A stretch of DNA of 64,000 bases from Firmicutes bacterium UBA2058 (lineage in GTDB: Bacteria > Bacillota > Clostridia > Tissierellales > Sedimentibacteraceae): NCBI GenBank assembly GCA_002332905.1, contig DDAM01000041.1, forward strand, positions 42,595 through 106,594, given 5' to 3'. Below, in pieces: positions 17,419 to 26,311 of the stretch. Every line of letters starts with the position of its first letter. Position 1 is the first letter of the stretch. The position numbers and the translations under genes were made by a program. Under the pieces are notes generated by a model that saw only the letters and a list, made by a program, of their open reading frames with translations, did no database searches and was not told where the DNA came from.

Positions 17419-17843
17419 AAGATGCAAACCACCTAAAAAGATACACATATAAAATCATAGCAAATGATTTTAGTTTAGCAGGCAAAGGCTCAAGTGATAT
17501 TAAGAAAAATTTAAAAATATTAGGTATAGATCCTAAGGTTATAAGAAAAGTTGCAATTGTATCTTATGAAGCTGAAATTAATATGGTTATACATTCTTAT
17601 GGTGGAGAACTTTACTGTGACATATATGAAAATAAAATTGTTATAGTATCTGATGACATAGGACCAGGCATAGAAGATGTTGAACTTGCATTGACTGAAG
17701 GATATTCTACTGCTTCAAGCTCTGTTAGAGAATTAGGATTCGGTGCTGGAATGGGCCTACCTAATATGAAAAGATGGTCAGATGATTTTGAAATTAATAC
17801 TCAAAAAAATGGTACGAAAATTTTTATGACAGTTTTAATTTAG
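17415..17843 (+). CDS. RsbW-like anti-sigma/ATPase protein
   Basis: A 142-aa stand-alone GHKL ATPase (HATPase_c) with a conserved Glu/Asn region (SYEAEINMVIHSYG), the G1 box DDIGPGIED and the G2 motif GFGAGMGLPNMKR. It resembles the serine kinases/anti-sigma factors of the RsbW/SpoIIAB type. It overlaps the DRTGG gene and precedes the hydrogenase-like gene, so it may turn a redox signal into phosphorylation. No anti-anti-sigma factor or sigma partner is visible nearby. Confidence 0.82.
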   Translation: MKDANHLKRYTYKIIANDFSLAGKGSSDIKKNLKILGIDPKVIRKVAIVSYEAEINMVIHSYGGELYCDIYENKIVIVSDDIGPGIEDVELALTEGYSTASSSVRELGFGAGMGLPNMKRWSDDFEINTQKNGTKIFMTVLI

Positions 17844-17892
17844 AATTATATAGTTTGGTTAATGTTTATTAAATATTGGAAGGGGTGCAACA

Positions 17893-19137
17893 ATGGATTT
17901 TTCAATACTTTTAGATGAAAATAAATGTAAAGGCTGCACTAATTGTATGCGAAAATGCCCAACACAAGCAATTAGGATTAAGAATGAAAAAGCCGTTATT
18001 GATACTAACAAGTGCATATATTGCGGTGAGTGCATAAAGGCTTGTCCATATAATGCTTATACACCATATAACGTAAACAGAAGTGAAATAACAAAAACAA
18101 AGTATTCAATAGCTATTCCATCAACTGCAATATATGGTCAATTTCCTATTGGAACTAAAATATGCAATATACAAAATTCTATAAAAAAATTAGGATTTGA
18201 TTATGTCTATGATGAAAGTTACGCTGCTGAATTAGCCTCTAAAGTTATTAACAGAAAAGTTAATTCAGAAAAGGAGATTAAACCTTTAATATCTACTAAT
18301 TGCCCTGCAATTGTAAGGTTAATAAAAATAAGATATTTATCCTTATTAGACAATCTTGTTACAGTTGAATCTCCAATGGAAATTGCAGCGAGACTTGCAA
18401 AATATAATGTTCATAATGAATTTGATATACCTTTAGAGGATATTATTGTGTATTATATATCACCTTGTCCTGCTGAAATGTTGACAATAACAAATCCTAT
18501 AGGTGCTAAAAAATCAAGTATAGATTATGTGATACCTCTTAATTCAATTTATGGAGATTTATTTAGAGAAATAAGTAAAAGCGAAAATATTTGTAATAAT
18601 GAACCTTCAATTGAAGGCATTAAATGGGCTATATCTGGTGGACAATGTGAGACATCAAAGCTTAATTCTTCAATTTCAGTTTTTGGAATTGAAAATATAA
18701 TTAATATTTTAGAAGAAATAGAAAATGGGAAGCTTAACGATATCGACTATGTTGAGTTATCAGTTTGCACAGAAGGATGTGTGGGCGGTACTTTTAATGT
18801 TGAAAACCCATTTTTAGCTAAAAGAAATATTAATTATATTATAAAGACGAACAGTGAAGGAATGAAATCAAATTTAGAAACTAGTAAGTTTGAAGAGTTG
18901 TTTGACAGGAATTTTTTTGACATAGAAATTATAAATGATGATTTTAATAAAGATAATCTTTCATTAGCTGAAGCTATTGAAAAAATGGAGCACATAGAAG
19001 CTATAAGCTCAATATTACCTGGACTTGATTGCGGTTCATGTGGCTCACCAACATGTAGAGCATATGCAGAAGATGTATATAATGGTTTTGCAAATTTAGA
19101 TGGTTGTATTTTATTAAAAGCAAATAAAAAAAATTAA
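17893..19137 (+). CDS. [FeFe]-hydrogenase-like sensor protein
   Basis: A 414-aa protein. Two ferredoxin motifs lie at the N-terminus (CKGCTNCMRKCP, CIYCGECIKACP), followed by a hydrogenase large-subunit-like domain and a C-terminal Fe-S domain (LDCGSCGSPTCRAYAED). All four expected H-cluster ligands are present: C137 (TNCPAI), C192 (SPCPAE), C292 and C296 (VCTEGCVGG). The proton-transfer Cys next to C137 in catalytic enzymes (TSCCP) is replaced by Asn. That pattern matches putative sensory groups rather than H2-producing enzymes. It lies inside a cluster of signalling proteins before rnf. Confidence 0.82.
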   Translation: MDFSILLDENKCKGCTNCMRKCPTQAIRIKNEKAVIDTNKCIYCGECIKACPYNAYTPYNVNRSEITKTKYSIAIPSTAIYGQFPIGTKICNIQNSIKKLGFDYVYDESYAAELASKVINRKVNSEKEIKPLISTNCPAIVRLIKIRYLSLLDNLVTVESPMEIAARLAKYNVHNEFDIPLEDIIVYYISPCPAEMLTITNPIGAKKSSIDYVIPLNSIYGDLFREISKSENICNNEPSIEGIKWAISGGQCETSKLNSSISVFGIENIINILEEIENGKLNDIDYVELSVCTEGCVGGTFNVENPFLAKRNINYIIKTNSEGMKSNLETSKFEELFDRNFFDIEIINDDFNKDNLSLAEAIEKMEHIEAISSILPGLDCGSCGSPTCRAYAEDVYNGFANLDGCILLKANKKN

Positions 19138-19170
19138 AAGTAATTAATATACTTTCTATGGAGGATAAGG

Positions 19171-19503
19171 ATGAAAATAACAGAATTATCAGAAAAGCTA
19201 GGTTGTGAGATAATAAGTGGAAATGATAATGATAACAATATTTCACTAGAAAATGTGTATATTGGGGATTTATTAAGTGTAGTTATGTCGAAAGCAAAAG
19301 AGCAGTCTATATGGGTTACAATTCAAACACATTTAAATATTATGGCTGTATCTGAATTGTTGGATATTGCTTGTATAATTGTTGTTGAAGGTATGGAAAT
19401 TGAAGTACAAACAATCGTGAAAAGCAATGAATTGCATATACCAATATTAAAAACAAAAGCTTCTGCCTATGATATAGCATGTAAGCTACACAACTTAAAT
19501 TAA
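19171..19503 (+). CDS. DRTGG-domain protein (second)
   Basis: A 110-aa protein with the same fold as the one at 17071 (VYIGDLLSVVMSKA, AVSELLDIACIIVVEGM, IPILKTKASAYDIACKL) but diverged in sequence. The start has tatggaggataagg upstream. Two DRTGG proteins flanking the hydrogenase-like gene suggest a heteromeric sensor. Confidence 0.78.
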   Translation: MKITELSEKLGCEIISGNDNDNNISLENVYIGDLLSVVMSKAKEQSIWVTIQTHLNIMAVSELLDIACIIVVEGMEIEVQTIVKSNELHIPILKTKASAYDIACKLHNLN

Positions 19504-19504
19504 A

Positions 19505-20206
19505 ATGAAATTTTTTTATGATTTTCACATACACTCTGATTTGTCACCATGTGGTGATAAGGATATGACTCCAAATAATATAGTGAATATGGCTTATATT
19601 AAAGGGCTTAATATGATTTCTGTGACAGATCATAATACCATAGAAAACTATAAGGCAATAGAAAAGGTAGCACAAGGTTTAGGAATTTTAGTCGTTCCAG
19701 GTATAGAAATTAATACTAAAGAAGAGGTTCATATATTAAGTTATTTTAAAGACTATAAGTCAGCTAAGGCAGTTAGTGATTTAATATATGAATCTTTACC
19801 TAATATTTTAAACAAATCAGATATATTTGGTGAACAAAATATTTATAATGAAAATGATGAAATAATTGGAAGGTTAGATAAATTGCTTATAAGTGCAAGC
19901 AAATATTCTATAGGTGAGATAAACACTATTGTAAATAAGTATAATGGTGTGATTGTTCCTGCGCATATAAATAAAAAAAGTAATGGTATATTAGGTGTTT
20001 TAGGTTTTTTCCCAACCGATATTAATTTTGAATTTATTGAAATATCAAATAACTATGAACTTAGTGAAAGAAATAAAAAAATAATTATGAATTATAAAAA
20101 ACTTGTGAGCTCTGATGCACATATTTTAGAAAATATATCTGAGCCTATAAATTATATAAATTTAGAAAAACTTGAAGATATTTTTAGTTATTTAAATACT
20201 AACTAA
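19505..20206 (+). CDS. PHP-domain phosphoesterase-like protein
   Basis: A 233-aa PHP metal-dependent phosphoesterase fold. Metal ligands are visible in FHIHSDLSPCG, VTDHNTIENY, VPGIEINT, PAHINK and SSDAH. Proteins of this group hydrolyse phosphate esters such as nucleotides; the substrate here is unknown. The ATG lies one base after the preceding stop with no good ribosome-binding site, so translation is probably coupled to the DRTGG gene. Confidence 0.82.
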   Translation: MKFFYDFHIHSDLSPCGDKDMTPNNIVNMAYIKGLNMISVTDHNTIENYKAIEKVAQGLGILVVPGIEINTKEEVHILSYFKDYKSAKAVSDLIYESLPNILNKSDIFGEQNIYNENDEIIGRLDKLLISASKYSIGEINTIVNKYNGVIVPAHINKKSNGILGVLGFFPTDINFEFIEISNNYELSERNKKIIMNYKKLVSSDAHILENISEPINYINLEKLEDIFSYLNTN

Positions 20207-20257
20207 TTAAATAAATTATTTATTAATTAAATAATATAATACTTATACGAGGTTATA

Positions 20258-20347
20258 GCGTGAAAATAAAGACATTCACGCTTTGGAAAAATCTAAAAAC
20301 GTGATTTTTCATCTCTATCTATAATGCCACGTAGTAGCATAATGGAG
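20258..20347 (+). repeat. Hairpin repeat, full three-hairpin form
   Basis: Three hairpins in series: gcgtgaa/ttcacgc (20258-20281), gaaaaatc/gatttttc (20286-20310), and atgccac-gta-gtagcat with one mismatch (20324-20340), then aatggagg as ribosome-binding site. It has the same order as 58407-58492. It fills the gap between the PHP gene and the next ATPase. Confidence 0.7.
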
Positions 20348-20353
20348 GTTATT

Positions 20354-20896
20354 ATGAAAGAATTATCATTGCATATATTAGATATTGTTCAAAATTCAAT
20401 AAAAGCAAATGCAACTTTTATTGAGGTTATTATAAGTGAAAGTACATTTGAAAATACCTTTAAAATAATTATAAAAGATAATGGGTGTGGAATGGATGAA
20501 GATATAGTAAAAAATGTTGATAATCCTTTTTTTTCGACCAGAACTACAAGAAAAGTAGGACTAGGTATTCCGTTATTAAAAGAGGCAACTAATAGATGTA
20601 ATGGTTCTTTTAAAATAGAATCTCATATTGGTGTCGGAACAACAATAAATTGTTGTTTTGAAAGAAATAATATAGATAGAGCTCCTTTAGGAGATATAAG
20701 TGGCACAATAATGACAATTATCAATTCTTTAGTGAATTGTGAATTTAAATATCTGCATTATGTAGACGAAAAATTTTTTGAATTATCAACCAAGAAAATA
20801 AAAGAAGTATTAGGTGATAATAACCTGAATAGTCCAGAAATATTATTATGGATAAAAGAATATGTTGATGAATCAACAGATGAGTTGTATAATTAG
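20354..20896 (+). CDS. GHKL-type ATP-binding protein
   Basis: A 180-aa HATPase_c protein without a HisKA domain: conserved Asn in LDIVQNSIKANAT, D-box KDNGCGMDED, and FFSTRTTRKVGLGIPLL. The C-terminal 60 residues form a small extra domain. The ATG at 20354 follows aatggagg; an in-frame ATG at 20324 falls inside the hairpin repeat. It closes the signalling cluster in front of rnfC. Function is inferred as signalling or regulation. Confidence 0.8.
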   Translation: MKELSLHILDIVQNSIKANATFIEVIISESTFENTFKIIIKDNGCGMDEDIVKNVDNPFFSTRTTRKVGLGIPLLKEATNRCNGSFKIESHIGVGTTINCCFERNNIDRAPLGDISGTIMTIINSLVNCEFKYLHYVDEKFFELSTKKIKEVLGDNNLNSPEILLWIKEYVDESTDELYN

Positions 20897-20913
20897 ACTC
20901 GTGTTGTTTTAAA

Positions 20914-20962
20914 AATATTGTTAATAATATTAAAAATATTGTTTAATAATATTAACAATATT
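20914..20962 (+). terminator. Long AT hairpin before rnfC
   Basis: An 18-nt arm at 20914-20931 pairs with 20945-20962 with one mismatch, separated by 13 nt that repeats part of the arm. It is followed by gtttatat. It may terminate or attenuate transcription into rnfC, or protect the rnf mRNA 5' end. Confidence 0.45.
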
Positions 20963-20996
20963 GTTTATATATTATATGATTGGAGAAGGTGATGTG

Positions 20997-22331
20997 ATGA
21001 GCACAAAGGGATTTACTTTTAAGGGAGGAATTCATCCGCCTCACTATAAAAAGCAAACCGAACATTTAGAAATAGAAAATGCTAAAGAACCTAATGTTGT
21101 AGTTATACCATTACAGCAGCATATTGGTGCTCCTTGTGATGCTTTAGTAACAGTTGGACAAACTGTTAAAGTGGGACAAAAGATAGGAGAGTCAAAGGCC
21201 TTTGTATCAGCAAATGTACATTCTAGTGTTTCAGGTATTGTGAAAAGTATCGAAATGCGTAACTCAAGTGGTGGCATGAAGGTAAATTGTGTAGTTATTG
21301 AATCTGATGAGAAGTTCACAGTAGATGAATCAGTTAAGCCTAAAGGTGATATAGATAAACTAACTAAAGATGAAGTATTGTTAATTATAAAGGAAGCAGG
21401 GTTGACTGGTATGGGAGGAGCAGGTTTCCCAACTCACGTTAAGTTAAGCCCTCCAAAGGATAAGGAAATTGATGTAGTTATAATAAACGGTGCTGAATGC
21501 GAGCCATTTTTAACTGCTGACCATAGAATAATGCTTGAAAAAGCTGAAGATGTAGTTATTGGAGCTAAAGCTGTAAAAAAAGCAGTTAATGTAGAGAAAT
21601 GTTTTATTGCTATTGAAAAAAATAAGCCAGACGCAATTGAGGTTATGGAAAAAGCTCTTGAAAACGTAGAAGGTATTGAAGTGGCTGAGCTTGAAACTAA
21701 ATACCCTCAAGGTGATGAAAAAAGACTTATAAATGCTGTAACAGGAAGAGTTGTTCCTTCAGGTGGATTACCTATGGATGTTGGAGTAGTTGTTAACAAT
21801 GTTGGCACTATTGCAACTCTAGGAAATATTATTAAAACCGGTATGCCTGTTGTACAAAGAGTTGTTACGGTAACTGGAAGTGCAATTAAAAATCCTAAAA
21901 ATTTATATATAAGGATAGGTACACTTTTTAGCGATGTAATTGAACAGTGCGGAGGATTTTCTGAAGAGCCTGGAAAAATCATAAATGGTGGACCAATGAT
22001 GGGAATTGCACAATTTACAACTGATGTTCCAGTAATAAAAGGTACTTCTGGAATATTAGTGTTAAATAAGAAGGATGCTACTATTGAAGAGCCTCAAAAT
22101 TGTATTAGATGTGGTAAATGTGTTGAAATATGCCCTGTAAACTTACAACCACTTATTATCAGTAAATTGTCACTTTTAAATAAATTTGATGAAGCAGAAG
22201 GATATCACGCTTTAGATTGTATAGAATGTGGTTCTTGTTCTTTTGTCTGTCCATCAAAAAGAAGACTTATAGAATCAATAAGAGTTGCAAAACGAGAAAT
22301 TGTTTCTAACCGTAGAAAAACAGGTAAGTAG
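20997..22331 (+). CDS. rnfC: Rnf complex subunit RnfC
   Basis: A 444-aa peripheral subunit of the Rnf ferredoxin:NAD+ oxidoreductase. It has an N-terminal biotinyl-like region, a NADH/FMN-binding Nqo1-like core (GMGGAGFPTHVK, INGAECEPFLTADHR) and two ferredoxin motifs near the C-terminus (CIRCGKCVEICPVN, CIECGSCSFVCPSK). The ATG at 20997 follows ggagaaggtgatgtg; a longer reading from 20961 lies in front of this site. First gene of rnfCDGEAB, 11 bp before rnfD. Confidence 0.95.
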   Translation: MSTKGFTFKGGIHPPHYKKQTEHLEIENAKEPNVVVIPLQQHIGAPCDALVTVGQTVKVGQKIGESKAFVSANVHSSVSGIVKSIEMRNSSGGMKVNCVVIESDEKFTVDESVKPKGDIDKLTKDEVLLIIKEAGLTGMGGAGFPTHVKLSPPKDKEIDVVIINGAECEPFLTADHRIMLEKAEDVVIGAKAVKKAVNVEKCFIAIEKNKPDAIEVMEKALENVEGIEVAELETKYPQGDEKRLINAVTGRVVPSGGLPMDVGVVVNNVGTIATLGNIIKTGMPVVQRVVTVTGSAIKNPKNLYIRIGTLFSDVIEQCGGFSEEPGKIINGGPMMGIAQFTTDVPVIKGTSGILVLNKKDATIEEPQNCIRCGKCVEICPVNLQPLIISKLSLLNKFDEAEGYHALDCIECGSCSFVCPSKRRLIESIRVAKREIVSNRRKTGK

Positions 22332-22342
22332 GAGGAATTGTA

Positions 22343-23290
22343 ATGGAAGGATATAAATTAATTGCTTCATCTTCTCCTCATATAAGGTCAGAGGAAAATG
22401 TAAGTAAGATAATGCTAGACGTTTTAATAGCACTTATACCAGCATTTATTGCAAGTATATTTTATTTTGGATTTAAATCTATAATATTAGTTGCCGCTTC
22501 TGTATTATCAGCTATAATTACAGAAGTAGCTTGTCAAAAAATTATGAAAAAACCTATAACAATAAGTGACTTTAGTGCTGCTATTACAGGTGTATTATTG
22601 GCATTTAATATACCATCAAGTGCACCAATTTGGATTCCAGTTATAGGTTCTGCTTTCGCTATAGCTATAGGAAAACAAGTTTTTGGTGGTTTAGGTAATA
22701 ACTTTATAAACCCAGCACTTGCAGGTCGTGCATTCCTTATGGCGTGTTGGTTACCACTAATGACTAATTTTGAAGCACCAGTTGGGATTGATGCAATTGC
22801 AACTGCTACACCACTTGCAATAATGAAAGGAACAGCTGAAACTGGTGCTCAACTTCCAAGCATGATGGAGATGCTAATAGGAAGAATTCCTGGATGCTTA
22901 GGAGAGACTTCAGCATTATTATTAATATTAGGTGGAGTGTATTTAATAGTTAGAAAAGTTATTTCATGGAGAATTCCAGTTGCGTATATAGGAACAGTTG
23001 CTATAATTGCTTTAATAACTGAAAGAAGCTTAAATGGTATGCTTTATCATTTGTTAGCTGGGGGATTAATGCTTGGCGCTTTCTTTATGGCAACAGATTA
23101 TTCTTCTTCACCTGTCACTTCAAAAGGTAAAATCATATATGGTATTGGAGCAGGACTATTAACAATGCTTATTAGAGAACTTGGCGGTTATCCAGAGGGA
23201 GTTTCTTATTCTATATTATTAATGAATGTTTTAGCTCCGTTAATTGATAAATATACTAGTCCAAAATTATTTGGAGGTGCAAAAAGATGA
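22343..23290 (+). CDS. rnfD: Rnf complex subunit RnfD
   Basis: A 315-aa polytopic membrane subunit with about nine or ten helices. The flavin attachment motif ATATPLA (near residue 150) fits the conserved S/T-GATPL site where FMN is covalently linked to Thr. It overlaps rnfG by 4 bp. With RnfA and RnfE it forms the ion-translocating core. Confidence 0.93.
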   Translation: MEGYKLIASSSPHIRSEENVSKIMLDVLIALIPAFIASIFYFGFKSIILVAASVLSAIITEVACQKIMKKPITISDFSAAITGVLLAFNIPSSAPIWIPVIGSAFAIAIGKQVFGGLGNNFINPALAGRAFLMACWLPLMTNFEAPVGIDAIATATPLAIMKGTAETGAQLPSMMEMLIGRIPGCLGETSALLLILGGVYLIVRKVISWRIPVAYIGTVAIIALITERSLNGMLYHLLAGGLMLGAFFMATDYSSSPVTSKGKIIYGIGAGLLTMLIRELGGYPEGVSYSILLMNVLAPLIDKYTSPKLFGGAKR

Positions 23291-23901
23291 AAAACGAAAT
23301 AGTAAAATTAGGAGTAATCCTATTTGTTATTACAGCAATAGCTGGTCTAGTTTTGTCATTTTCAAATAATTTAACAAAGGATATTATACAAAAGGCAGTT
23401 GAAGCTGAAAGCTCGGGAACTGATGTTGCTAAAATAGTAGTTCCAGGTGCTGTAAGTATAGAAGAGTTTGATAAAGAGTTAGTTGAAAAAATTAAATTAG
23501 AAAATGAAAAATTTGTAGATTTAAGAGAATGTAAAGACGAAAGCGGTAACGTTCTTGGATATGGTATAACTACAAAAAGTCCTATAAAAGGATATGGTGG
23601 AGATATTGAGATAATTCTTGGTATTTCTGTTGATGGCAAAATAGTTGGTATGAAAGTTGTTTCACACTCTGAAACAGTAGGCCTAGGCACAGGAATTGAA
23701 AAGCCTAAATTCCAAGGTCAATTTGTTGGAAAGACAACAGCGGAACAATTTATAGTAACCAAGTCAGTGACTAAAGAAACTGATATTGAAGCTCTTGGCG
23801 GAGCTACTTTTTCTACTAAATCTTTCACTAGTGCTGTTAATAATGCCGTGGAAATATATAACAAATATTTAAATGGAAGTAAGGTTGAAGGAAATGAATA
23901 A
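23287..23901 (+). CDS. rnfG: Rnf complex subunit RnfG
   Basis: A 204-aa protein with one N-terminal membrane helix and an external FMN-binding domain. The covalent flavin motif GGATFSTKS lies near residue 178. It carries electrons between RnfD and the rest of the complex. The start codon overlaps the rnfD stop. Confidence 0.93.
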   Translation: MKNEIVKLGVILFVITAIAGLVLSFSNNLTKDIIQKAVEAESSGTDVAKIVVPGAVSIEEFDKELVEKIKLENEKFVDLRECKDESGNVLGYGITTKSPIKGYGGDIEIILGISVDGKIVGMKVVSHSETVGLGTGIEKPKFQGQFVGKTTAEQFIVTKSVTKETDIEALGGATFSTKSFTSAVNNAVEIYNKYLNGSKVEGNE

Positions 23902-23922
23902 TAATGAAAGGATAGGCACTGG

Positions 23923-23970
23923 ACCCATGCACAAATATATCATGGGTTTTTGTGAAATCGGTGCATGGGT
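23923..23970 (+). promoter_or_regulatory. Alternative hairpins between rnfG and rnfE
   Basis: acccatgcac (23923-23932) can pair over 10 bp with gtgcatgggt (23961-23970), or its first 7 bases can pair with catgggt (23941-23947), which is followed by tttt. The two foldings exclude each other: one is terminator-like, the other covers the sequence just before the rnfE start. Function unproven. Confidence 0.5.
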
Positions 23971-23976
23971 ATAATA

Positions 23977-24582
23977 ATGAGTAGATTAAAATATATGATG
24001 AATGGCTTAATAACTGAAAACCCTACATTTGTTCAACTTTTGGGTATGTGTCCAACTCTTGCTACTACTACTTCAGCATTAAATGGTATGAGTATGGGAC
24101 TAGCTACAACAGCTGTTTTAATAGGTTCAAACGCAGTAATATCTTTACTTAGAAAGTTTATTCCGGATAAGATTCGTATTCCAGCATTTGTTGTTGTTAT
24201 AGCGACATTTGTTACAGTAATAGATATGCTAATGCATGCATATATACCAGCTTTATACAAGCAATTGGGATTATTTATACCATTAATAGTTGTTAACTGT
24301 ATAATATTAGGTAGAGCAGAGGCATTTGCTTCTAAGAATGGTGTTGTAGATTCAGTATTTGATGGTTTAGGTATGGGATTAGGATTTGCTATAGCTTTAA
24401 CCATATTAGGCGGAGTTAGAGAAATATTAGGTGCAGGTTCTATATTTGGTATAACATTATTTGGCGAGGCGTTTAAACCGGCACTTATTATGATTATGCC
24501 TCCTGGAGCTTTCATAGCACTAGGATTATTAATTGCTTCAGTAAATATTATAACTAAAAAGATTAAAGCTAAAAAAGCATAG
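23977..24582 (+). CDS. rnfE: Rnf complex subunit RnfE
   Basis: A 201-aa membrane protein with six helices, homologous to NqrD. The N-terminus MSRLKYMMNGLITENPTFVQ then LLGMCPTLA is typical of RnfE, including the Cys (in MCPTLA) that ligates the intramembrane FeS site in this family. The ATG at 23977 gives the usual family N-terminus; an in-frame ATG at 23965 would lie within a hairpin arm. The ribosome-binding site is weak for both. Confidence 0.92.
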   Translation: MSRLKYMMNGLITENPTFVQLLGMCPTLATTTSALNGMSMGLATTAVLIGSNAVISLLRKFIPDKIRIPAFVVVIATFVTVIDMLMHAYIPALYKQLGLFIPLIVVNCIILGRAEAFASKNGVVDSVFDGLGMGLGFAIALTILGGVREILGAGSIFGITLFGEAFKPALIMIMPPGAFIALGLLIASVNIITKKIKAKKA

Positions 24583-24597
24583 GAGGGAGGGTGCATT

Positions 24598-25173
24598 ATG
24601 AATTTATTTAGCTTATTTATAGGTGCATTTTTAATTAATAATATTATCTTTGCTAAGTTCATGGGTATATGTCCATTCCTTGGTGTATCTAAAAAAATTG
24701 ATACGGCTGTTGGTATGGGTGTTGCAGTTACATTTGTTATAACACTTTCTTCAGTTATAACATGGTTATTGCAAAGACTTGTATTAGATAATTTCGGTTT
24801 AGAGTATTTACAAACTATTTCTTTTATATTAGTAATAGCTGCATTGGTACAATTTGTTGAGATGTTTCTTAAAAAGTCAACACCATCTCTTTATGAGGCT
24901 CTTGGTGTGTATTTACCACTTATCACAACAAACTGTGCAGTTTTGGGTGTAGCAATATTAAATATACAAGAAAATTACAATTTGATAGAAACTATTGTTC
25001 ACTCATTAGGAGCTTCATTAAGCTTTTTGTTAGCAATAGTATTATTTGCAGGTATAAGAGAAAGATTAGCTCTTGCTGATGTTCCAGAAGCACTTGAAGG
25101 ATTTCCAATAGCATTAATTACAGCTGGACTTATGTCAATTGCATTTTTAGGCTTCTCTGGCTTAGCAATATAA
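24598..25173 (+). CDS. rnfA: Rnf complex subunit RnfA
   Basis: A 191-aa six-helix membrane protein, homologous to NqrE and related to RnfE by an inverted duplication. MGICPFLGVSK and TTNCAVLGVA contain the conserved cysteines. A strong aggagggagg site precedes the start, 15 bp after rnfE. Confidence 0.94.
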   Translation: MNLFSLFIGAFLINNIIFAKFMGICPFLGVSKKIDTAVGMGVAVTFVITLSSVITWLLQRLVLDNFGLEYLQTISFILVIAALVQFVEMFLKKSTPSLYEALGVYLPLITTNCAVLGVAILNIQENYNLIETIVHSLGASLSFLLAIVLFAGIRERLALADVPEALEGFPIALITAGLMSIAFLGFSGLAI

Positions 25174-25195
25174 TGAGGAGTTTAAGGAGGTTATT

Positions 25196-26179
25196 ATGAT
25201 GGTTGCGATAGTTTCGGCAATAGCAGTTTTAGGCATATTAGGACTGGTATTTGGTGTAATATTAGCAGTTGCTGCAAAGGCATTTGAAGTAGAGATAGAT
25301 CCAAAGGTTACAATGATTAGAGGACTACTTCCTGGTGCTAACTGTGGTGCCTGTGGTTTTCCAGGTTGTGATGGTATGTCAAATGCCATGGCTAACGGTA
25401 CAGCTCCGGCTAATGGTTGTCCAGTTGCAAGCAGTGAAGCTGTTCAAAAAATAAGTGAAGTATTAGGTGTTTCCGCAGAAATTGGAGAAAAGAAGGTCGC
25501 TAAAGTATTATGTAAAGGATGCGATAGCAAGGCAACTAAAAAATATGAATATTCGGGAATTTTAGATTGTAAAGCAGCTGCTATTGTTCAAGGTGGCGAT
25601 AAATCATGTTCTCAAGGTTGTTTAGGATATGGTACATGCGTTAAAGCTTGTGCATTTGATGCAATTACTATTGTTGATGGTGTTGCAGTTATAGATAAAG
25701 AAAAGTGTACATCTTGTGGTAAGTGTATAACAGAATGTCCTAAAAATGTAATAGAATTAGTACCTTATAGTCAGGATGTAATTGTTGAATGTAAAAACAC
25801 AGAATTTGGTAAGGCTGTTAAGGATATTTGCAAGGTTGGATGTATAGGCTGTAAATTATGTGAAAAGAATTGTCCTTTTGATGCAATACATGTAGAAAAC
25901 AATATTGCTAAGATAGATTATTCTAAATGTAAGCAATGCCTTGTATGTACTGCAAAATGTCCAACAAGAGCTATATCAGGAGATTTATCAAAAAGAGTAA
26001 AAGCATATATTGACGAAGAAAAATGTGTTGGATGTGGCGTTTGTAAGAAAAAATGTGCAGTTGATGCCATTGAAGGAGAGCTTAGGTTAAAGCATAAGGT
26101 TGTTGAAGAAAAATGTGTTGGATGTAGAGAATGTGCTTCGAAGTGTCCAAAAAATGCTATAGAAATAAAACAAATGTAA
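25196..26179 (+). CDS. rnfB: Rnf complex subunit RnfB, multi-ferredoxin form
   Basis: A 327-aa protein with an N-terminal membrane helix, a [4Fe-4S] domain (GANCGACGFPGCDGMS) and six ferredoxin-type Cys motifs in a row (CLGYGTCVKAC, CTSCGKCITEC, CIGCKLCEKNC, CKQCLVCTAKC, CVGCGVCKKKC, CVGCRECASKC). This is the entry point for electrons from reduced ferredoxin. It is longer than the two-ferredoxin proteobacterial form, as in other Clostridia. Its last codons and terminator are duplicated downstream (26234-26318). Confidence 0.94.
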   Translation: MMVAIVSAIAVLGILGLVFGVILAVAAKAFEVEIDPKVTMIRGLLPGANCGACGFPGCDGMSNAMANGTAPANGCPVASSEAVQKISEVLGVSAEIGEKKVAKVLCKGCDSKATKKYEYSGILDCKAAAIVQGGDKSCSQGCLGYGTCVKACAFDAITIVDGVAVIDKEKCTSCGKCITECPKNVIELVPYSQDVIVECKNTEFGKAVKDICKVGCIGCKLCEKNCPFDAIHVENNIAKIDYSKCKQCLVCTAKCPTRAISGDLSKRVKAYIDEEKCVGCGVCKKKCAVDAIEGELRLKHKVVEEKCVGCRECASKCPKNAIEIKQM

Positions 26180-26184
26180 ATTAT

Positions 26185-26219
26185 AAAATCTTAGGTAGAA
26201 AATACCTAAGATTTTTTTT
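26185..26219 (+). terminator. rnf operon terminator 1
   Basis: A perfect 13-bp stem (26185-26197 with 26203-26215) with a gaaaa loop, followed by a T run. Confidence 0.92.
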
Positions 26220-26276
26220 GAAAATGAATTTTTAAGTGTCCAAAAAATGCTATAGAAATAAACAAATGTAAATTAT

Positions 26277-26311
26277 AAAATCTTAGGTAGAAAATACCTA
26301 AGATTTTTTTT
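26277..26311 (+). terminator. rnf operon terminator 2 (duplicate)
   Basis: The same 13-bp stem and T run as the first copy (26277-26289 with 26295-26307), created by the tandem duplication. Together they should stop rnf transcription almost fully. Confidence 0.9.

Noticed and set aside
26234..26275. Second copy of an rnfB-like coding segment as a real small gene
   Set aside because: It has no start codon with a ribosome-binding site and carries a one-base deletion; it is a by-product of the tandem duplication.
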